Source: Populus alba
Taxonomy: Eukaryota > Streptophyta > Magnoliopsida > Malpighiales > Salicaceae
NCBI RefSeq assembly: GCF_005239225.2
Contig: NC_133286.1
Span: 18,614,572-18,678,571 of the forward strand
DNA length: 64,000 bases
Direction of reading: 5' to 3'
Shown here: positions 12,005 through 23,812 of the stretch, piece after piece
How positions within the stretch are numbered: the first letter of the stretch is position 1
Layout of the letters: every line of letters starts with the position of its first letter
The notes under the pieces: generated by a model
Database searches by the model: none
Told to the model about the DNA's origin: nothing
What the model saw: only the letters and a program-made list of their open reading frames with translations
Position numbers and translations under genes: made by a program

Positions 12005-14084
12005 GAAACCACCCCCTTCTCTGCCAATTGCAAATCTTCCGTCTCTCATTCACGCTCTCCCACCCAATTATACCTTATTCCCTCTCTCTCTCAATTACAT
12101 TATTTGTGAGGAATGGAATTGGATCATGGAGGACGAGGATTGCTTTATTCATAACGATTTATAGGGTAGTGCCCACGAGAGGAGGGGCAGCCAAGGGGAG
12201 TAAAGGACACAACGCATGCATTATCACCAAGGATGGGACCAAATTTTAGCTCTGCATTGGCTTAGAGTTTCATGGTGATTGAAAATTTGGTTGTAGTTAT
12301 TTTTTAAAATAATTTTTATTTTTTTATTTTTAAATAAATATTAAATATTTTTAAAAATAAAAACAAAATTACTTTCTTCATGTACTGTAAAGCTGCCAGT
12401 ACAAATGGAGGGCAAACGCGGACCGCTACAACTGGTGACAAATGGGCTACTGTGCTTTGTCAAGAAGTGATAGCTGATTTATAAAGTAAAATCCTTAACA
12501 AATCCGTGAAGGACAAGGGGGCGGTGGCTTTTGTATAGTTTTTGGCACTTTTAGCCCAGTTTTGCATGCGCTCGGAGGAAGATACAAGTTTTATTAATAT
12601 TTTCTCCTTGCAACTTGCAAATTTGGATTTAACTTCTTGACTCTGTACACGACAGCAGCGAGGGAAGCAAAAATAAATCCTTCAATTATACCGATTCTAC
12701 AGAAGGGGCATGAAATGAACTGCCGGGGAATTTAGGAATCGGGAACCTGCTCTATTTTAAAGGAGGGGAGTCCTTCAATTAAATCCTTCTTTGTTTTGTA
12801 CCCAAATATATCTGAGATTCCAATCAGAATATGATCCCCGTTACTTTTAGTGTGTTTTGAAATGATATCGGTTGTTTATTTTTTAAAATAATTTTTATTT
12901 CAAAACATATTAAAATAATATATATTTTTTAATTTTTAATTTTTTTTTAATATCAGCATATCAAGATAATTTAAAAATACCAAAAATATATCAATCTAAC
13001 TTTTTTTTTCTTATTTTTTAAGAAAACTAAATAAATGACGAAACATGGATCCGGATAAAAATAAACCCCGGGTGCATGGATATACCGTATCTATGGTTAA
13101 TTATTTTAAGGAGTTTATAACTCTTTTAAATTATAAATTATTAAATATTTGTATTTATTGTATGGTAATAATTTATCTTACCACTATATAACTTAATTAG
13201 CTATCCCATAATTATGCTAATTATTCATATTATTTTATAATTATGACCCACGTGGTTTATAATAATACTATTTACTTTGTAACAAAAAAAATTATGAACT
13301 ATTAAATATATTTCACTAATAAACCATAAAAAATAATACTTTACTTTCATATTTTAGCTGATTAATCTATAGTTATGATGGTTACGAACAATTATGTATA
13401 ACTTAAATAAAAATAATTCTTGTTACCTTTAGGTAGGAAAAATAATACTATTTAATTTGTAAAGAAATTATTTTTTTAATGATCACGGACTAATAAGTAT
13501 TAATACTTATTCTATTGCAAATACTATCTTGAAGTAATTACACCAAACCCCAATATGAATAGTACGATATATTGAAATCAAATATGTAATGAAGTAATGA
13601 TTCATTACATTTATTTGTTTAGTTGTAAGATTTTTTGTAGTGTAAGAGAAAATTTCATAATAGTTTTTATATATTTTAAATTTTATTTTAGTCCTTATAT
13701 TTTATTTTTATTTTAAAATGGCCTTTATTTGGAAACTTTTTGTTGTTGTAGTTTATAGAGATGATAATTTTTTTTATAATCAAATTCGTTACCACGGGCA
13801 GACAATAACCACAAAGCAAAGCAAATGCTGTGACATCCATAAATACTCTAAATAAACTTTCTTTAGTTACCATGGGGCAAACACTAACCACCATAATCGT
13901 TATTCTACACTAAGCTCCTTAGGCTTCTAAAAGCTCAACAAACAAAGAATTAGGAGATAGTCTATTCATGAGCATATCCATGAGAATTTCTATGGCTACC
14001 ATTAGTGGAGAGGTTCCTTTTTGTTTAAATGCATATGGAATGCTTGACTTCACAACGACTATATTTATATGAAAATGAGTTTGG
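12005..14084. other. Gene-free intergenic DNA with AT-rich repeats
   Basis: Small frames here (for example 12028-12249) match nothing I recognise. AT-rich MITE-like repeats lie at about 12290-12360 and 12850-13030. A weak internal direct repeat ('aataatactattta.tttgtaa') occurs near 13262 and 13441. Confidence 0.5.
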
Positions 14085-14545
14085 ACAACTATGATGGCTT
14101 GACCAATTCAAGAGAGCATGTGTAAAGTATGCCAATAGCTTAGAATTGGTCATCCAAGAGAGTGACTAGATATGTAAGATACCCCTAACAACCTTCAGAT
14201 GATTTGTGCATGCTTGATATAACAAATTGGAACCAAACTCTATTGAAAGGTTCAGTGATCTCTGCGCCAAGCTAGTGGAATGATTTAGCACTAGCATACT
14301 TGCCAAGGAAAACTCCACATAACTTTTTAGTGTTGCTTAATAAAATGGTGAGTTTACACGAGCATATTTGAGAAGATTTAATGGGGAGATGCTTAGGATG
14401 AAAGAATTGTTTGAGCCAGTAGCCTTAAAAGCCTTGAAATGAGAAGTAAAAGAACATGCCTTTTGGAGAAAACTTTATGCCTTACCAGATAAAAACTTAT
14501 CGAAAGTGAAACAATTCATGAAAAATCATTTACGAGTTTAAGAGG
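14085..14545 (+). pseudogene. Relic of a Ty3/gypsy gag gene
   Basis: Conceptual translation, passing through several stop codons, gives the Retrotrans_gag pattern: YDGLTNSREHV near the start, then LEPNSIERFSDLCAKLVE (from about 14228), TRAYLRRFNGEML, and PVALKALK followed by FWRKLYALPDKNL. The gag order (W..L.P.SI..F..L, then a Y..RFN.E segment) is preserved, but stops after 'KLVE', after 'ENST' and elsewhere show that it is dead. No pol domain could be followed downstream, so the element is internally deleted or badly eroded. Confidence 0.7.
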
Positions 14546-14819
14546 TTAGTTTGCTATGACATGAACCTCTTTATTTTCATAAGGATAACTAACGTGAATA
14601 GCCTTCCAAATGAAATAATCAAGGTAGTTAAATCGAACATCTTAGTGTTACCTCCAAGACATGTTCCTCTTAAGAACCTCCCTTATACATATCACTCAGA
14701 TCATCCTAGGATGTATCATCCTTAATAAGAATATAAGTTTTGAATGTTAATGATTTATTCAAAATGATTTTTTATTCTTTCCAAGTAATTGACATTAATT
14801 CTAGGAATGTGCACTCTCC

Positions 14820-15110
14820 TAAAAAAAGGATGGATATGGTCTCTTAGTGTTATATGCACCACTCTCCAAGTATACACACCATTCTTTAAGGAATGAACGT
14901 GGTCTCTTAGTGCTATATACACCACTTTTCAAGAGATGGATGTGGTCTTTCAAGTACTACACGCACCACTCTTCAAAGGATAAATATGGTCTTTCTAATG
15001 TCATTTGTACAACTCTATCTCCGTAGGATAATAGCCCCGCTCTTCAAGGGATGGACATAGTCTCCCTAATACAATAACAGCATCATCCAATCACCACTAT
15101 TTAGTAGGGG
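14820..15110. repeat. Degenerate short tandem repeat next to the gypsy relic
   Basis: A phrase like 'atggtctcttagtg..atatgcaccactcttcaag' recurs. Its TGGTCT core is at about 14837, 14900, 14943 and 14987, with a weaker copy near 15058, giving spacings of 43-71 bp. Such arrays occur in LTRs and 3' noncoding regions of large gypsy elements, and the location next to the gag relic fits that. Confidence 0.55.
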
Positions 15111-15582
15111 GCTCTTATGACCTATAAAAAAAAATCATGATGACCACTTTTTAGTGGAGGGCTCCTAAACCCTTTGTTATTGCTAGGAAAGCCACGGGCT
15201 CCCACACTCCACTCCAAAAGTTTCTAAGATAATGGCTTAACCTCGTTAGGTTCCACATCATCACTTGAGATTTTTATAAATAATAGGTATAATATCCTCA
15301 ATCTCTAAAATTTTTTCAATGTATATATTTTTGATATTTTATATCTGAAAAAATTTCTTTCAATCTAGATGCATATTTTTTTTTCCAGCTTACACCCACT
15401 TTTTATACGAGCAAAACTCACTACTCTAACCAAATTAAGAAATTAATTAAAGTCTTCCGCATATTAATATATCGCAAAGACTGGGGGTTTACTGATGAAC
15501 TGAGATTTCATTAGTATATCTTTACAAAAAAATATTAGATCAAGAAAAACATATAGGTATAATTTTTCTGAATTATTAGGTG

Positions 15583-16060
15583 TGTTGGGCTAACATGCTC
15601 TTGTATAAACATGCCATAGTGGAGGCGCGTTGGGTTTGGCCAAAGCCATACTTAACCATGGTTGTGCTTGGAGTGTGCCAAGCCCAATCGCGTTGAGTGG
15701 CAAGACCCCAAGGTTACTAGGACTAACATTGGCTAAACCTAATTGCTTTTTGGGGTTGGCTAATGCTAGACCACTACCAGACCCAAGGTTATTGGGACTA
15801 ACACTAGTTAAACCTAATTGCTTTTTGGGGTTGGCTAGCGCTAGACCTATATTGAGGATTGGTGCTGCCAGACCCTATGTGTAGGTCTGATAGATGGTGT
15901 TAGACCTAATGTATGAGTCTGACAATACATCAAGCCCAAGCGTAACCTAGGTCTGACGCCAACCAGACCTATACCCTATATGGGTTTGGTAGGTGCTGCC
16001 AAGCCCAATAGCTTGGCCTAGTGCACTGCCATGCCAATTGGATGAGCTTAACGTGTATTT
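15583..16060. repeat. Repeat-rich GC-richer block with 75-bp tandem duplication
   Basis: Two 75-bp units beginning CCAAGGTTA at 15708 and 15783 share 'aacctaattgctttttgggg' and 'ttggcta..gctagacc'. Around them the words 'agacct', 'ccaagccc' and 'ggtctga' recur many times in both orientations, as in the untranslated parts of gypsy-type elements. The open frame 15630-15884 is a by-product of this repetition, not a gene. Confidence 0.6.
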
Positions 16061-16819
16061 ACAAGTATTAGCCACAAGTTATCTTGGTCTATCAACCACA
16101 TTGACTAAGAAAAATAGATACGATAATTATGACCTAGCTATCCTTCTTGGGCTATTAGATTTTTGGTACTTCATCTAATACAATTTTTTTTTCCGACATT
16201 GAAACAGGTACAAAGAGTCCTTAAGAGATTCTTTCCATTTTGATATAGCTTCAAGGAATTAGGTTCTGCCAAGTGATTTTGCCTTTCCCATGAGGGAGAT
16301 AGTAACCTCGTGTGGAGGTTATATTCTTGCAAAAATCTTATTCTTATTCTTATATTCCGATGCTCTTGCGAAAGGATTTTATTTTTCACAAAATCCACTC
16401 TGATTATTCCATTGGAAATCATTTGCCTTTTTTTTTTTAAAAAAAGAGAGAGAGAATCAGCTCCTGCATGGTTTAATGGAGTAGCGTATAATTGCTGCTT
16501 AAACATGATTGAAGAAACATTTCTATTTGCAAAAAGAGAGAAATATCAATTACTTTGAAATTTTGAGGTTGATTACATGATAACTTGTCGACATCCACAT
16601 TTCTTCTCTGCATTACTGACAACAGTAATGCCGGGTTTGTTTTCTTTTCCTCTTTTTTTTCTTGTGATTTGCCTTCCTGTTTTAACCATACTCACAGATG
16701 AGAGAGACGAAACCTAACGACATAAGCATTAGTTTGCTTAAGATGGCTATTATGGTTGAGAAGCCAGAACACCTAAATACGGTACAAGAACTAATGGCTG
16801 ATTAAGAAGGGCATTGTAG
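16061..16819. other. Intergenic DNA downstream of the NAC gene
   Basis: Nothing coding is recognised. The right end (about 16600-16819) should hold the 3' UTR of the minus-strand NAC gene. Confidence 0.45.
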
Positions 16820-18071
16820 TTATGGTTTTCTTCTAAAATAAGGAAAACTATTGCAACTACTGCTTTCTTCGTGATCATCTGATTCATTACAAGACACCTC
16901 TGTGATTCCACTGGACCCTGAGGATGATGAAGGAGCTAGATTCAAATCAGTTGTCCTGTGCTTTGTCATGAAATCATAGAAAACAGGCTTTGTGGTCCTG
17001 AGCTTGGACAGTCTATTATCATTGCCAAATTGCATGTTTTCTTCCTCATTTTTGGTGCTCCTCTTCTTCAAGAATATGCGGCACAGAACCCAATTTTCCA
17101 TTGGCACCGCAACGGAGCCCTGCAAAAAATTCGACAGAGATTATCAATTTGACCTTCGAGTATGAATGAATTAGGTGGAACAATGCATGCGAGTGATTAA
17201 ATGAGATCATTTATTCTCCCTTTTTTTTTTAATAAAAAAGGAATTGTAGATTGCAGGAACAGAGAGATGAATCTCAGTGGAAACAAGCTTCAAAGCTTTT
17301 ATAAGAATTTCTTACAATTTGCTTGGTAGAAAAGAAAATGTACCCAGTAAAAACTCTACCTGAATTGAGTTCTTTTTTAGCAGGGCATTGCAGGCTGCGG
17401 TTTCGGTGCTAGCAAGACGGTATTCATGCATGATCCAATCAGTCCTAGTGCCATGCGGGGGTTTTCCTCTGTAAAAAACCAGAGTTTTCTTCATCCCCAC
17501 AGCTTGATTGCCCTTGGAAGTCACAATTTGCTTGTCTATTCCAGTTGCCTTCCAGTAGCCAGAGCCTGTGGCTCTGTTGGATCGATTCCCGTTGGGATAC
17601 TTGGCTTCCCTGGTGCTGAAAAAGTACCTCTCCTGCTCCAAATCACCTGAACCCACAAACCCCATGTATCAGAGCAAAGTAGCAATTATCTCCTTGAATT
17701 TTCTTGCTACCTCGTTACTCAAGTGGTTTGATAGCCACGTGGCAATGCATTTTGGTTTCAATTGACAACCTATCTCTAAAAATGCCTTTGCTGCTGATAA
17801 TTTTACAAAGAGTCCTAACTACAAGGCTATAATTGCAATAAATTTACCACTTCAACTTTCGTTGCTAGTTGTCTATGCATGATAACTAACCTGGCAAATC
17901 CCAAGGATCAGACTTGCAAACATCGACTTCAGGGATTATGGAAGCAGGCAAGGGGAAAGCAAACACCTTTCTCTTCAAGTACTGGACTACAAGCTCCTCG
18001 TCTGTAGGGTGGAACCTAAATCCAGGAGGCAATCTAACAGCACCATTCTTGACAAAATTAAGCTTCTCCAT
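16820..18071 (-). CDS. NAC083: NAC-domain transcription factor, NAC083/VNI2-like
   Basis: This is a plant-specific NAC transcription factor of 255 aa, made of three exons: 18071-17891, 17646-17360 and 17119-16820. Intron positions are the usual ones for NAC genes. The NAC DNA-binding domain covers about residues 14-175: [15 protein letters not shown] (subdomain A), then [16 protein letters not shown] [19 protein letters not shown] (C), [16 protein letters not shown] (C/D), DWIMHEYRL (D) and NWVLCRIF (E). The match to Arabidopsis VNI2/NAC083 is clear, including the C-terminal TTDLNLAP and ESSSCNSF segments. DLNLAP (214-219) fits the DLNxxP EAR repressor motif. VNI2 is known to bind VND7 and repress xylem vessel genes, and to act in leaf senescence; the same role here is inferred. 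The 5' leader carries two short upstream ORFs. Confidence 0.95.
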
Positions 18072-18144
18072 GTCTTATTAGAGCACCTCACAAAAACGTG
18101 AAATTGATCAAAAACTTTATGTATATATGTATGTGCCTTGTGGC

Positions 18145-18248
18145 TCAAGAACGTCTCAACCCGCTATTGGAGCTGCACAATTCTAGCTCGAAAGTCCCAA
18201 GACTCATGCACCCTTCTTATAGTCACAACCCACCATCAAAGTTCGCAT
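18145..18248 (-). promoter_or_regulatory. Two overlapping upstream ORFs in the NAC leader
   Basis: Reading the minus strand upstream of the NAC start, one frame runs 18248-18204 (14 aa) and ends in TGA. The second starts inside that stop (shared ATGA) and runs 18207-18145 (20 aa). Both lie between the candidate TATA box and the NAC ATG, so they are likely in the mRNA. Function is unknown. Confidence 0.55.
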
Positions 18249-18400
18249 GAAGAGAATATTTGACAAAGAGCCTCAACAAGAACAGGAACAAGAAAAGGAG
18301 AGCTAAAGATAGATTAGAGAAAAGAAAGAAATGTAGAGGGGAGAAAAGGGGGAGAGAGAGGGAGTAAAAGAGGTGTGGCTATTGGAGAGGGAAAGTATGG

Positions 18401-18411
18401 CTTATTTTATA
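18401..18411 (-). promoter_or_regulatory. TATA box of the NAC gene
   Basis: On the minus strand the sequence reads TATAAAATAAG, 330 bp upstream of the NAC start codon. It is followed downstream by the CT-rich tract typical of plant leaders (18270-18370, seen on the plus strand as a GA-rich run). Confidence 0.6.
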
Positions 18412-19649
18412 GTGATGGGTGTGTTGGAGAGAAAGAAGAGAAGAGGGACCTGTCTTTAAGAACAAGGACGACTCCTATGGCGTAAACAAGACTCAAACTC
18501 TTTTTTTTTCTTCTGACGCTATTCGTTGTGAGGAAATAAACGTTGAAGACTTTTAAGCACTTAATTTTTTCGGTTCTCTGAGAAAAAAGGTTGGAAATCT
18601 TAATAAATTAAACCAAACCCACAAGAGTCTGAAAACTAAGCTTGGCTCTGTTCAACCTATGGGGATAACCGATGCTGTTAAAGCTCTTTTCAACCCTTTT
18701 CCTCTTCTCCTCTTCCACATCCCATATTCAATTTTTTATTCGAGATTACCCTTTCACCCTTCCTCTCTTACACAAAATCCCTTTTCTTTTTTTGTTTTTA
18801 ACATCACATGGAAGCAAAGCAAACTGGCAACGGAGCAGAGGAGAGCAGAGGATGATGTGACCTTACAGGCGTTGCATGCATCGACAGATCATGAATGCTG
18901 CCTGTGCCCCGGTTCCTTAACGATCGAATGGCTTCTTATACACTAATTATCTGGAAAAATAAATATTTTTCATAGGAGAACATGTTTTTTCTTTTCCTTT
19001 GATAAATAGAGAACATGATTTTATTTGTGGGAGTGAAAGAAATGACAGTGTAATTAAATTTTTTTAACTAGCTTGCTTGGTGACATAGATTTTTTCCTTA
19101 TAAGTATGCATTTAATTGATTGAGCTATATAAACTAGGATTTGTATAGTTTTTTTTTAATGGTGTTATTTTCTTTCTGTTTTTTTTTTTGTTATTCCCAC
19201 TCCATGTTTATTGTAAGCTATATTGATATACTACATTACCCCTTGTTTAGTAAAGTTATGGAGTGTTTTTTTTTTAACATAATCAAAATGTTATTCTGTA
19301 GTCAATTATTGAAATTAAAAATTAATTCAAATAAAAAACATGAAGTAAATAAAATTCAAGTTCTTAAAATTTTAAGCTCTAATAAATTTTTTGAAATAAA
19401 TATTTTATTGGTGGATAATATCTAAAAGGAAAAAATTATAGTATATGAAAAAAAGGGGGTAAATTTTGATTATCCTAAATACACAAAGGAAGAATTTTTA
19501 ATTTTAGTTATATTTATAAATAAAAATATAATTAAGGGTATTTTTATCTATCTAAGCAGTTAAAATAAATTGTAGGGTATGAATAACAAACTATAAGGTG
19601 AAAACACCACTGTCTTTTTTTCTTTCTATTATCTCTCATTTGCTTTTGG
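18412..19649. other. NAC promoter and intergenic DNA
   Basis: There is no coding region that I can support. The left part is the NAC promoter. The CT-rich stretch at 18680-18800 makes long chance frames. From about 19000 it becomes AT-rich noncoding DNA. Confidence 0.45.
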
Positions 19650-20702
19650 GCTTTACACTGCTAAGAAATTGTGGAATAGCAATAAAATTACTGGTGAAAT
19701 ATGTTTTTTCATTGGTAATGTCCAATAATAATTATGATAAAATATTTATGTGAATAATTTTCAATGTAATTACTAACATAAAAAAATATGTTAATAATTA
19801 CCAATGAAATCACCATCATAATAAAATAATTAGAAGAAAAAAAATAGTGCATCGATGATTCCATCTTTAATAAGACACGTCGTCATTTTCAATTGATAGA
19901 CCGATAACATTTTTCATTGCAATATTTTGTATAAAATTTTATCAGTAAATTTAAAAGTGTTATAATCAACATCAACCCTATTCTCCCTTTCTTGTTCTTT
20001 CTCTTTTTCTTTAACTACAAATCAAAAGAACAGCTCCTCCCACCTATTTTGGCATAAATTTAGGTCTTATCATCATAAATTCGGTCACTCAATACTTTGT
20101 AGTTCAGCATCATTGTCCTGGTACTATTTTTTTAAAATATTCTCAAACTTTGTTTTGTATGTTAGGATTTGTTTGAATGTAGAGAAATTTGAATTTGTTT
20201 ATGATTTGATGAAATTGATTTTATAATTTAAGCGTGTTATACTGAAAGAAATAATGAGTTATTTAATGATCAACAATCATATTTTATCAATTTTATTGTT
20301 ATGTTATGAATTTTAGAGAAATTGATTTCTTGTGGAATCGATAGCAATTAAATGATATTAATTTAAATTGAATAAGTTTGAATCGAACAAATAATAGATA
20401 ATTAGTTGGGTATCAATTAATTGTTATTAATTTGATTTATTTAGTTAATATTTTGACACATCACTGTATTTTTATACAAAAATAATAATTGGTTATTAGA
20501 CTGTGAATTTATTTTTAATTAATAAAGTTGAATTTTGAATTGATTGTTATATTATTACAAAATGATATCATCATTATTCTATATAAATTTTGTAAGTAAT
20601 GGATTATTATTATTGGATGTATCGAGATTTATTTCAATACTTGTATAGAGAAGATTATTGTAAGAATGGTTGATTTTCTAAATAATAGATGATTATTCTT
20701 AG

Positions 20703-21103
20703 ATGTATCGAGATTTACTCAAAAAGTTGAATATGAAAAATTATTGTAAAGGGGTTGAGTGTTTTATTAGTTTTGCACCTTTTGATTTGAAGAATATTCC
20801 TGGAAATGGAATTAAATGTTCATGCGTGAAGAGTAAAGACAAATCAATAAGATATTATGATGATGCATGTCCTAAAGCAAAAAAAGGAGTTTGTTGAGAG
20901 ATATTTATGTTGGTTTCCACACAAAGAACCATATGTTCCCTATAAGATCACGTTGGAAATGATTTTTGGCTTAACATCTAGTTCCAGCAATATATATGAA
21001 GTTGTAGATAATAATAGTAATTATTATAAGAGTATGATGATGTATCCAATGAAAATAAATTATAGTAATTCAAGTGAAGGTTTACATGTAGATGAAGACA
21101 CCG
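20703..21103 (+). pseudogene. CACTA transposase N-terminal fragment, frameshifted
   Basis: This is the better-preserved coding part of the CACTA relic. Frame 1 (20703-20897) gives the Transpos_assoc-like domain with its Cys pair (KCSC). A +/-1 shift near 20860-20900 moves the homology to the frame starting about 20857, which gives RYLCWFPHKEPYVPY and the Ser/Asn-rich region. The rest of the TNP2 transposase core is missing or unreadable. Confidence 0.75.
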
Positions 21104-21298
21104 TTTGGCATTGCGTTTGTACCTGCGTCTCATCAAATTTTGATTTTTTTTTTGCTAAAATTGAGTGCGGTTTGTACTTTTTGGATCGTTTTGATGTGCT
21201 GATGTCAAAAATAATTTTTAAAAAATGAAAAAACATCATTGGCATGTATTTTGACATGAAAAATTATTTGAAAAGCAACCGCTACCACACTGCCAAAC
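21103..21298. mobile_element. MITE inserted in the CACTA transposase relic
   Basis: A 196-bp element has matching ends: GTTTGGCATTGCG at the left, and TGCCAAAC preceded by 'cacac' at the right (reverse complement GTTTGGCAGTGTG). It interrupts the transposase homology, which continues on both sides. The interior has the 'cattggcatgtattttgaca' and 'gatgtgctgatgtcaaaaat' words common in Salicaceae MITEs. It encodes nothing. The target duplication is unclear (flanks gaagacacc and acgctcgga). Confidence 0.75.
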
Positions 21299-21480
21299 AC
21301 GCTCGGAGAATCAAATGTAGATGCATCTAAATTTTTTGAACTTCTAAAAGATTCTGATAAATTATTATGAGATGGGTTCACAAATTATAGTATATTATCG
21401 ACCATTGTATAAGTGTTTATCATTAATTAAGTCTAATTATGATAGCATGTAAAATAAGTAAAAAAACATTTTACTAGAAA

Positions 21481-23625
21481 AAAATAGGTTGAAAAAGAAT
21501 TATAAAATACATGATGAAACTCTTGATTTAAAATACTAAAAAATTATTAATAAATATAAAATCATTAAGTGACTACGCGGTTGATTTTGAGTCTATGTAA
21601 TATTTACATGGGATGCTAAAATAACGTCTATCAAATGAAAAGCTATTTTTATATGTTTTTGGAGGAAAAAGAGAAAATTTTAACTATTTTTTTCCCTTTA
21701 AACTTCCCCTCTATTTCATCATTTCATTTGATGTAAAATACAAAATAGCTTATTAAAATATATTTTTTTTTCATTAAAGTGTCACAGGAAAAAAATAATT
21801 AAATAACACTATTTAAAATGTTATATAGATGATTGAACTTCTTCAAATGACTTTTGTGGATGGAGATGTGCCCTAGGAGGCGAAGAGGTGTCTTGAAGGT
21901 GTCAGCCTAGTGAGGGTGAAGTCACCTCATGTCATACAGCTGGAGGTCACTTCCTCTTTTGCCTTACTTGTTAGTCTATTTTATTGCCTGTTTGTGCTCT
22001 TATTAAGGGAACAATTTTTCTTAGCCGCTGGTTTCTGAAACCCGCCACCTTCTTTAATTGAGTTTTGGCTGGAAAAAACGAAAAAACAAAAAGGAAAAGG
22101 CATTGCCTTTGTAATTTATTTATTTATTTTTTTGCATAATTCACTGTTTTTTTTTCCTGAATTCACAATTTAGCCACTCGCCGAATCCCATCACGCAGAA
22201 TTTTTTTTTATTAATTCAGTAAACGTAATTTAATTATTTTGAAAAAAAATCTAATTACAATGTCTTACAGGTATCTTAAAATTTGATCCCGTAACTATCA
22301 CAAAAGGTAGTTCGATAATAAGTTATAAAATCTCATTTCATAAAATTTTACATTCAGCATTTTTTAATGCCATTAATTTTATAACAAATATGTTATAAAA
22401 TTATATATCAAGAATTCATTTAATAATTTAAATTTATGGGTTAAATTAATTCTTTAATATGTTATTATAACCTTGATAATAAAACGATCATGAATTCAAA
22501 TCTTACTATCTTTATTTATATAATAAAAATTAAGTACAAAATAGTATGGATCTATTTAAATTTCAAGTTAAAAAAATTTATTTAAGAAGATATGTTATAT
22601 AATAATATAGATTATATCTTAAAACTTTACATAATAATTTAAAATTTTGTATTAATTTTTTTTATATAGAATACAATGTAAAATGCTTGTTTCCTCCATG
22701 TATATGAAGGGGATTACATACCCTAAAGTTTTGATTTGACATGTGCCCCTAAAAATGAATGAGGTGTCAGTGATTTTTTTTTTTTTATATAAATAAATTA
22801 TATGCAGTACCATCCCCTTTTCCATTTCAAACAAGCTCTTTGTTTCACCATTGGTATGAAAATGAAACTGACCATATATTAATCTTATGCCTACGCAAAG
22901 ACAATGATGCCATGGAAATGGAGAAATGAAAAAAATTGGGGTGCTCCAAATCGCACGAAGTTTGTATTCTCACTCTACAGATTATATTAGTACAAGATAA
23001 TAAAACCGCCATCATTTTCTTATGTGTAAAGGTTGGAGGCATAACTAGTTTAAGGTATATTATCTTGTTGGGTCAAGATTGTTAATAATTAAGTATAAAA
23101 ACAAGATTAAATCTGTCTTAATTAGCATATCAATTTTTATTTTAATGCAGGGGGGAAACATGGCCACACGAGCACGCTAGATCATCTCCAAATGCCAAAG
23201 TTTGCTTGCACCACTTGGAAAAGATCCCAATGTAACATATATTTATACAATAAAGTAAAGCAAGCGGAAGGAATTTATCAAACCCAAAACGGTCTTTGAA
23301 CGTTATTTTTCACTCTTGGTTTCTTGAAAGGATAATAATAAGGGCATTTAAGTATTACATAATGTGGTACACGCATTGGGATGCGTGTGTAACTAACTTG
23401 ATTATTTCGTACAAAAAGGCCTTATTTGTGACGGGCCTTCGAAATTGACAATGGTGCTCGATATTCTTCCCTTGGAGGGTCCATTTACGTAATACTTCCT
23501 GCATTATTTTTTGTTGGCGTCTTAGGTTAATTGACTTTGTTTTTTATTTTTTTTTTATATTTAGGATTTTTTTTATGGAGGCGTGGGATAAGATGATATT
23601 TGAGTATTGATAGTTAAAAGTGATT
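21481..23625. other. Gene-free AT-rich intergenic DNA
   Basis: No coding region, RNA gene or clear element can be supported. Homopolymer runs are frequent. Confidence 0.45.
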
Positions 23626-23812
23626 GCGAGTGTGTTTTTAAGAGTGAGTATGATTCTGATCATAGATTTTTTTTAAAAAATATTTAATTAATGTTTTTTT
23701 TTATGATTTTGATATTGTGATATTAAAAATAAATATATTTTTTAAAATATTATTTTAACTTAATTTCAAGTGAAAAACAATATTGAAAAGCACTGTACAA
23801 AAACACACTCGC
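23626..23812. mobile_element. 187-bp MITE with perfect 14-bp terminal inverted repeats
   Basis: The ends GCGAGTGTGTTTTT (23626-23639) and AAAAACACACTCGC (23799-23812) are exact inverted copies. The interior is the AT-rich 'gatattgtgatattaaaaat' type sequence seen repeatedly in the window. It has no coding capacity. No obvious target duplication is seen. Confidence 0.8.

Larger units (their letters stand above)
19650..21480 (+). mobile_element. CACTA (En/Spm) transposon relic, plus orientation
   Basis: The block 19660-19990 has inverted and direct copies of 'attactggtgaaat' / 'ttaccaatgaaatcacc', like CACTA subterminal repeats. From 20611 a transposase N-terminus follows. MYRDLLKKLNMKNYCKGVE..FISF..GNGIKCSC (20703-20830) matches the Transpos_assoc domain. 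After a frameshift near 20870, YLCWFPHKEPYVPYKI and SSSSNIYEVVDNNSN match the TNP2-type segment. Past a MITE (21103-21298) it resumes as DASKFFELLKDSDKLL, then decays. The first ~84 bp of the coding part are duplicated in tandem (20611 and 20702, both 'atgtatcgagattta'). Terminal CACTA ends were not found, so limits are approximate. Confidence 0.75.

Noticed and set aside
15630..15884. 84-aa repeated frame (GLTL.KPNCFLGLA)
   Set aside because: The peptide repeat comes only from a 75-bp DNA tandem duplication in transposon-derived DNA.
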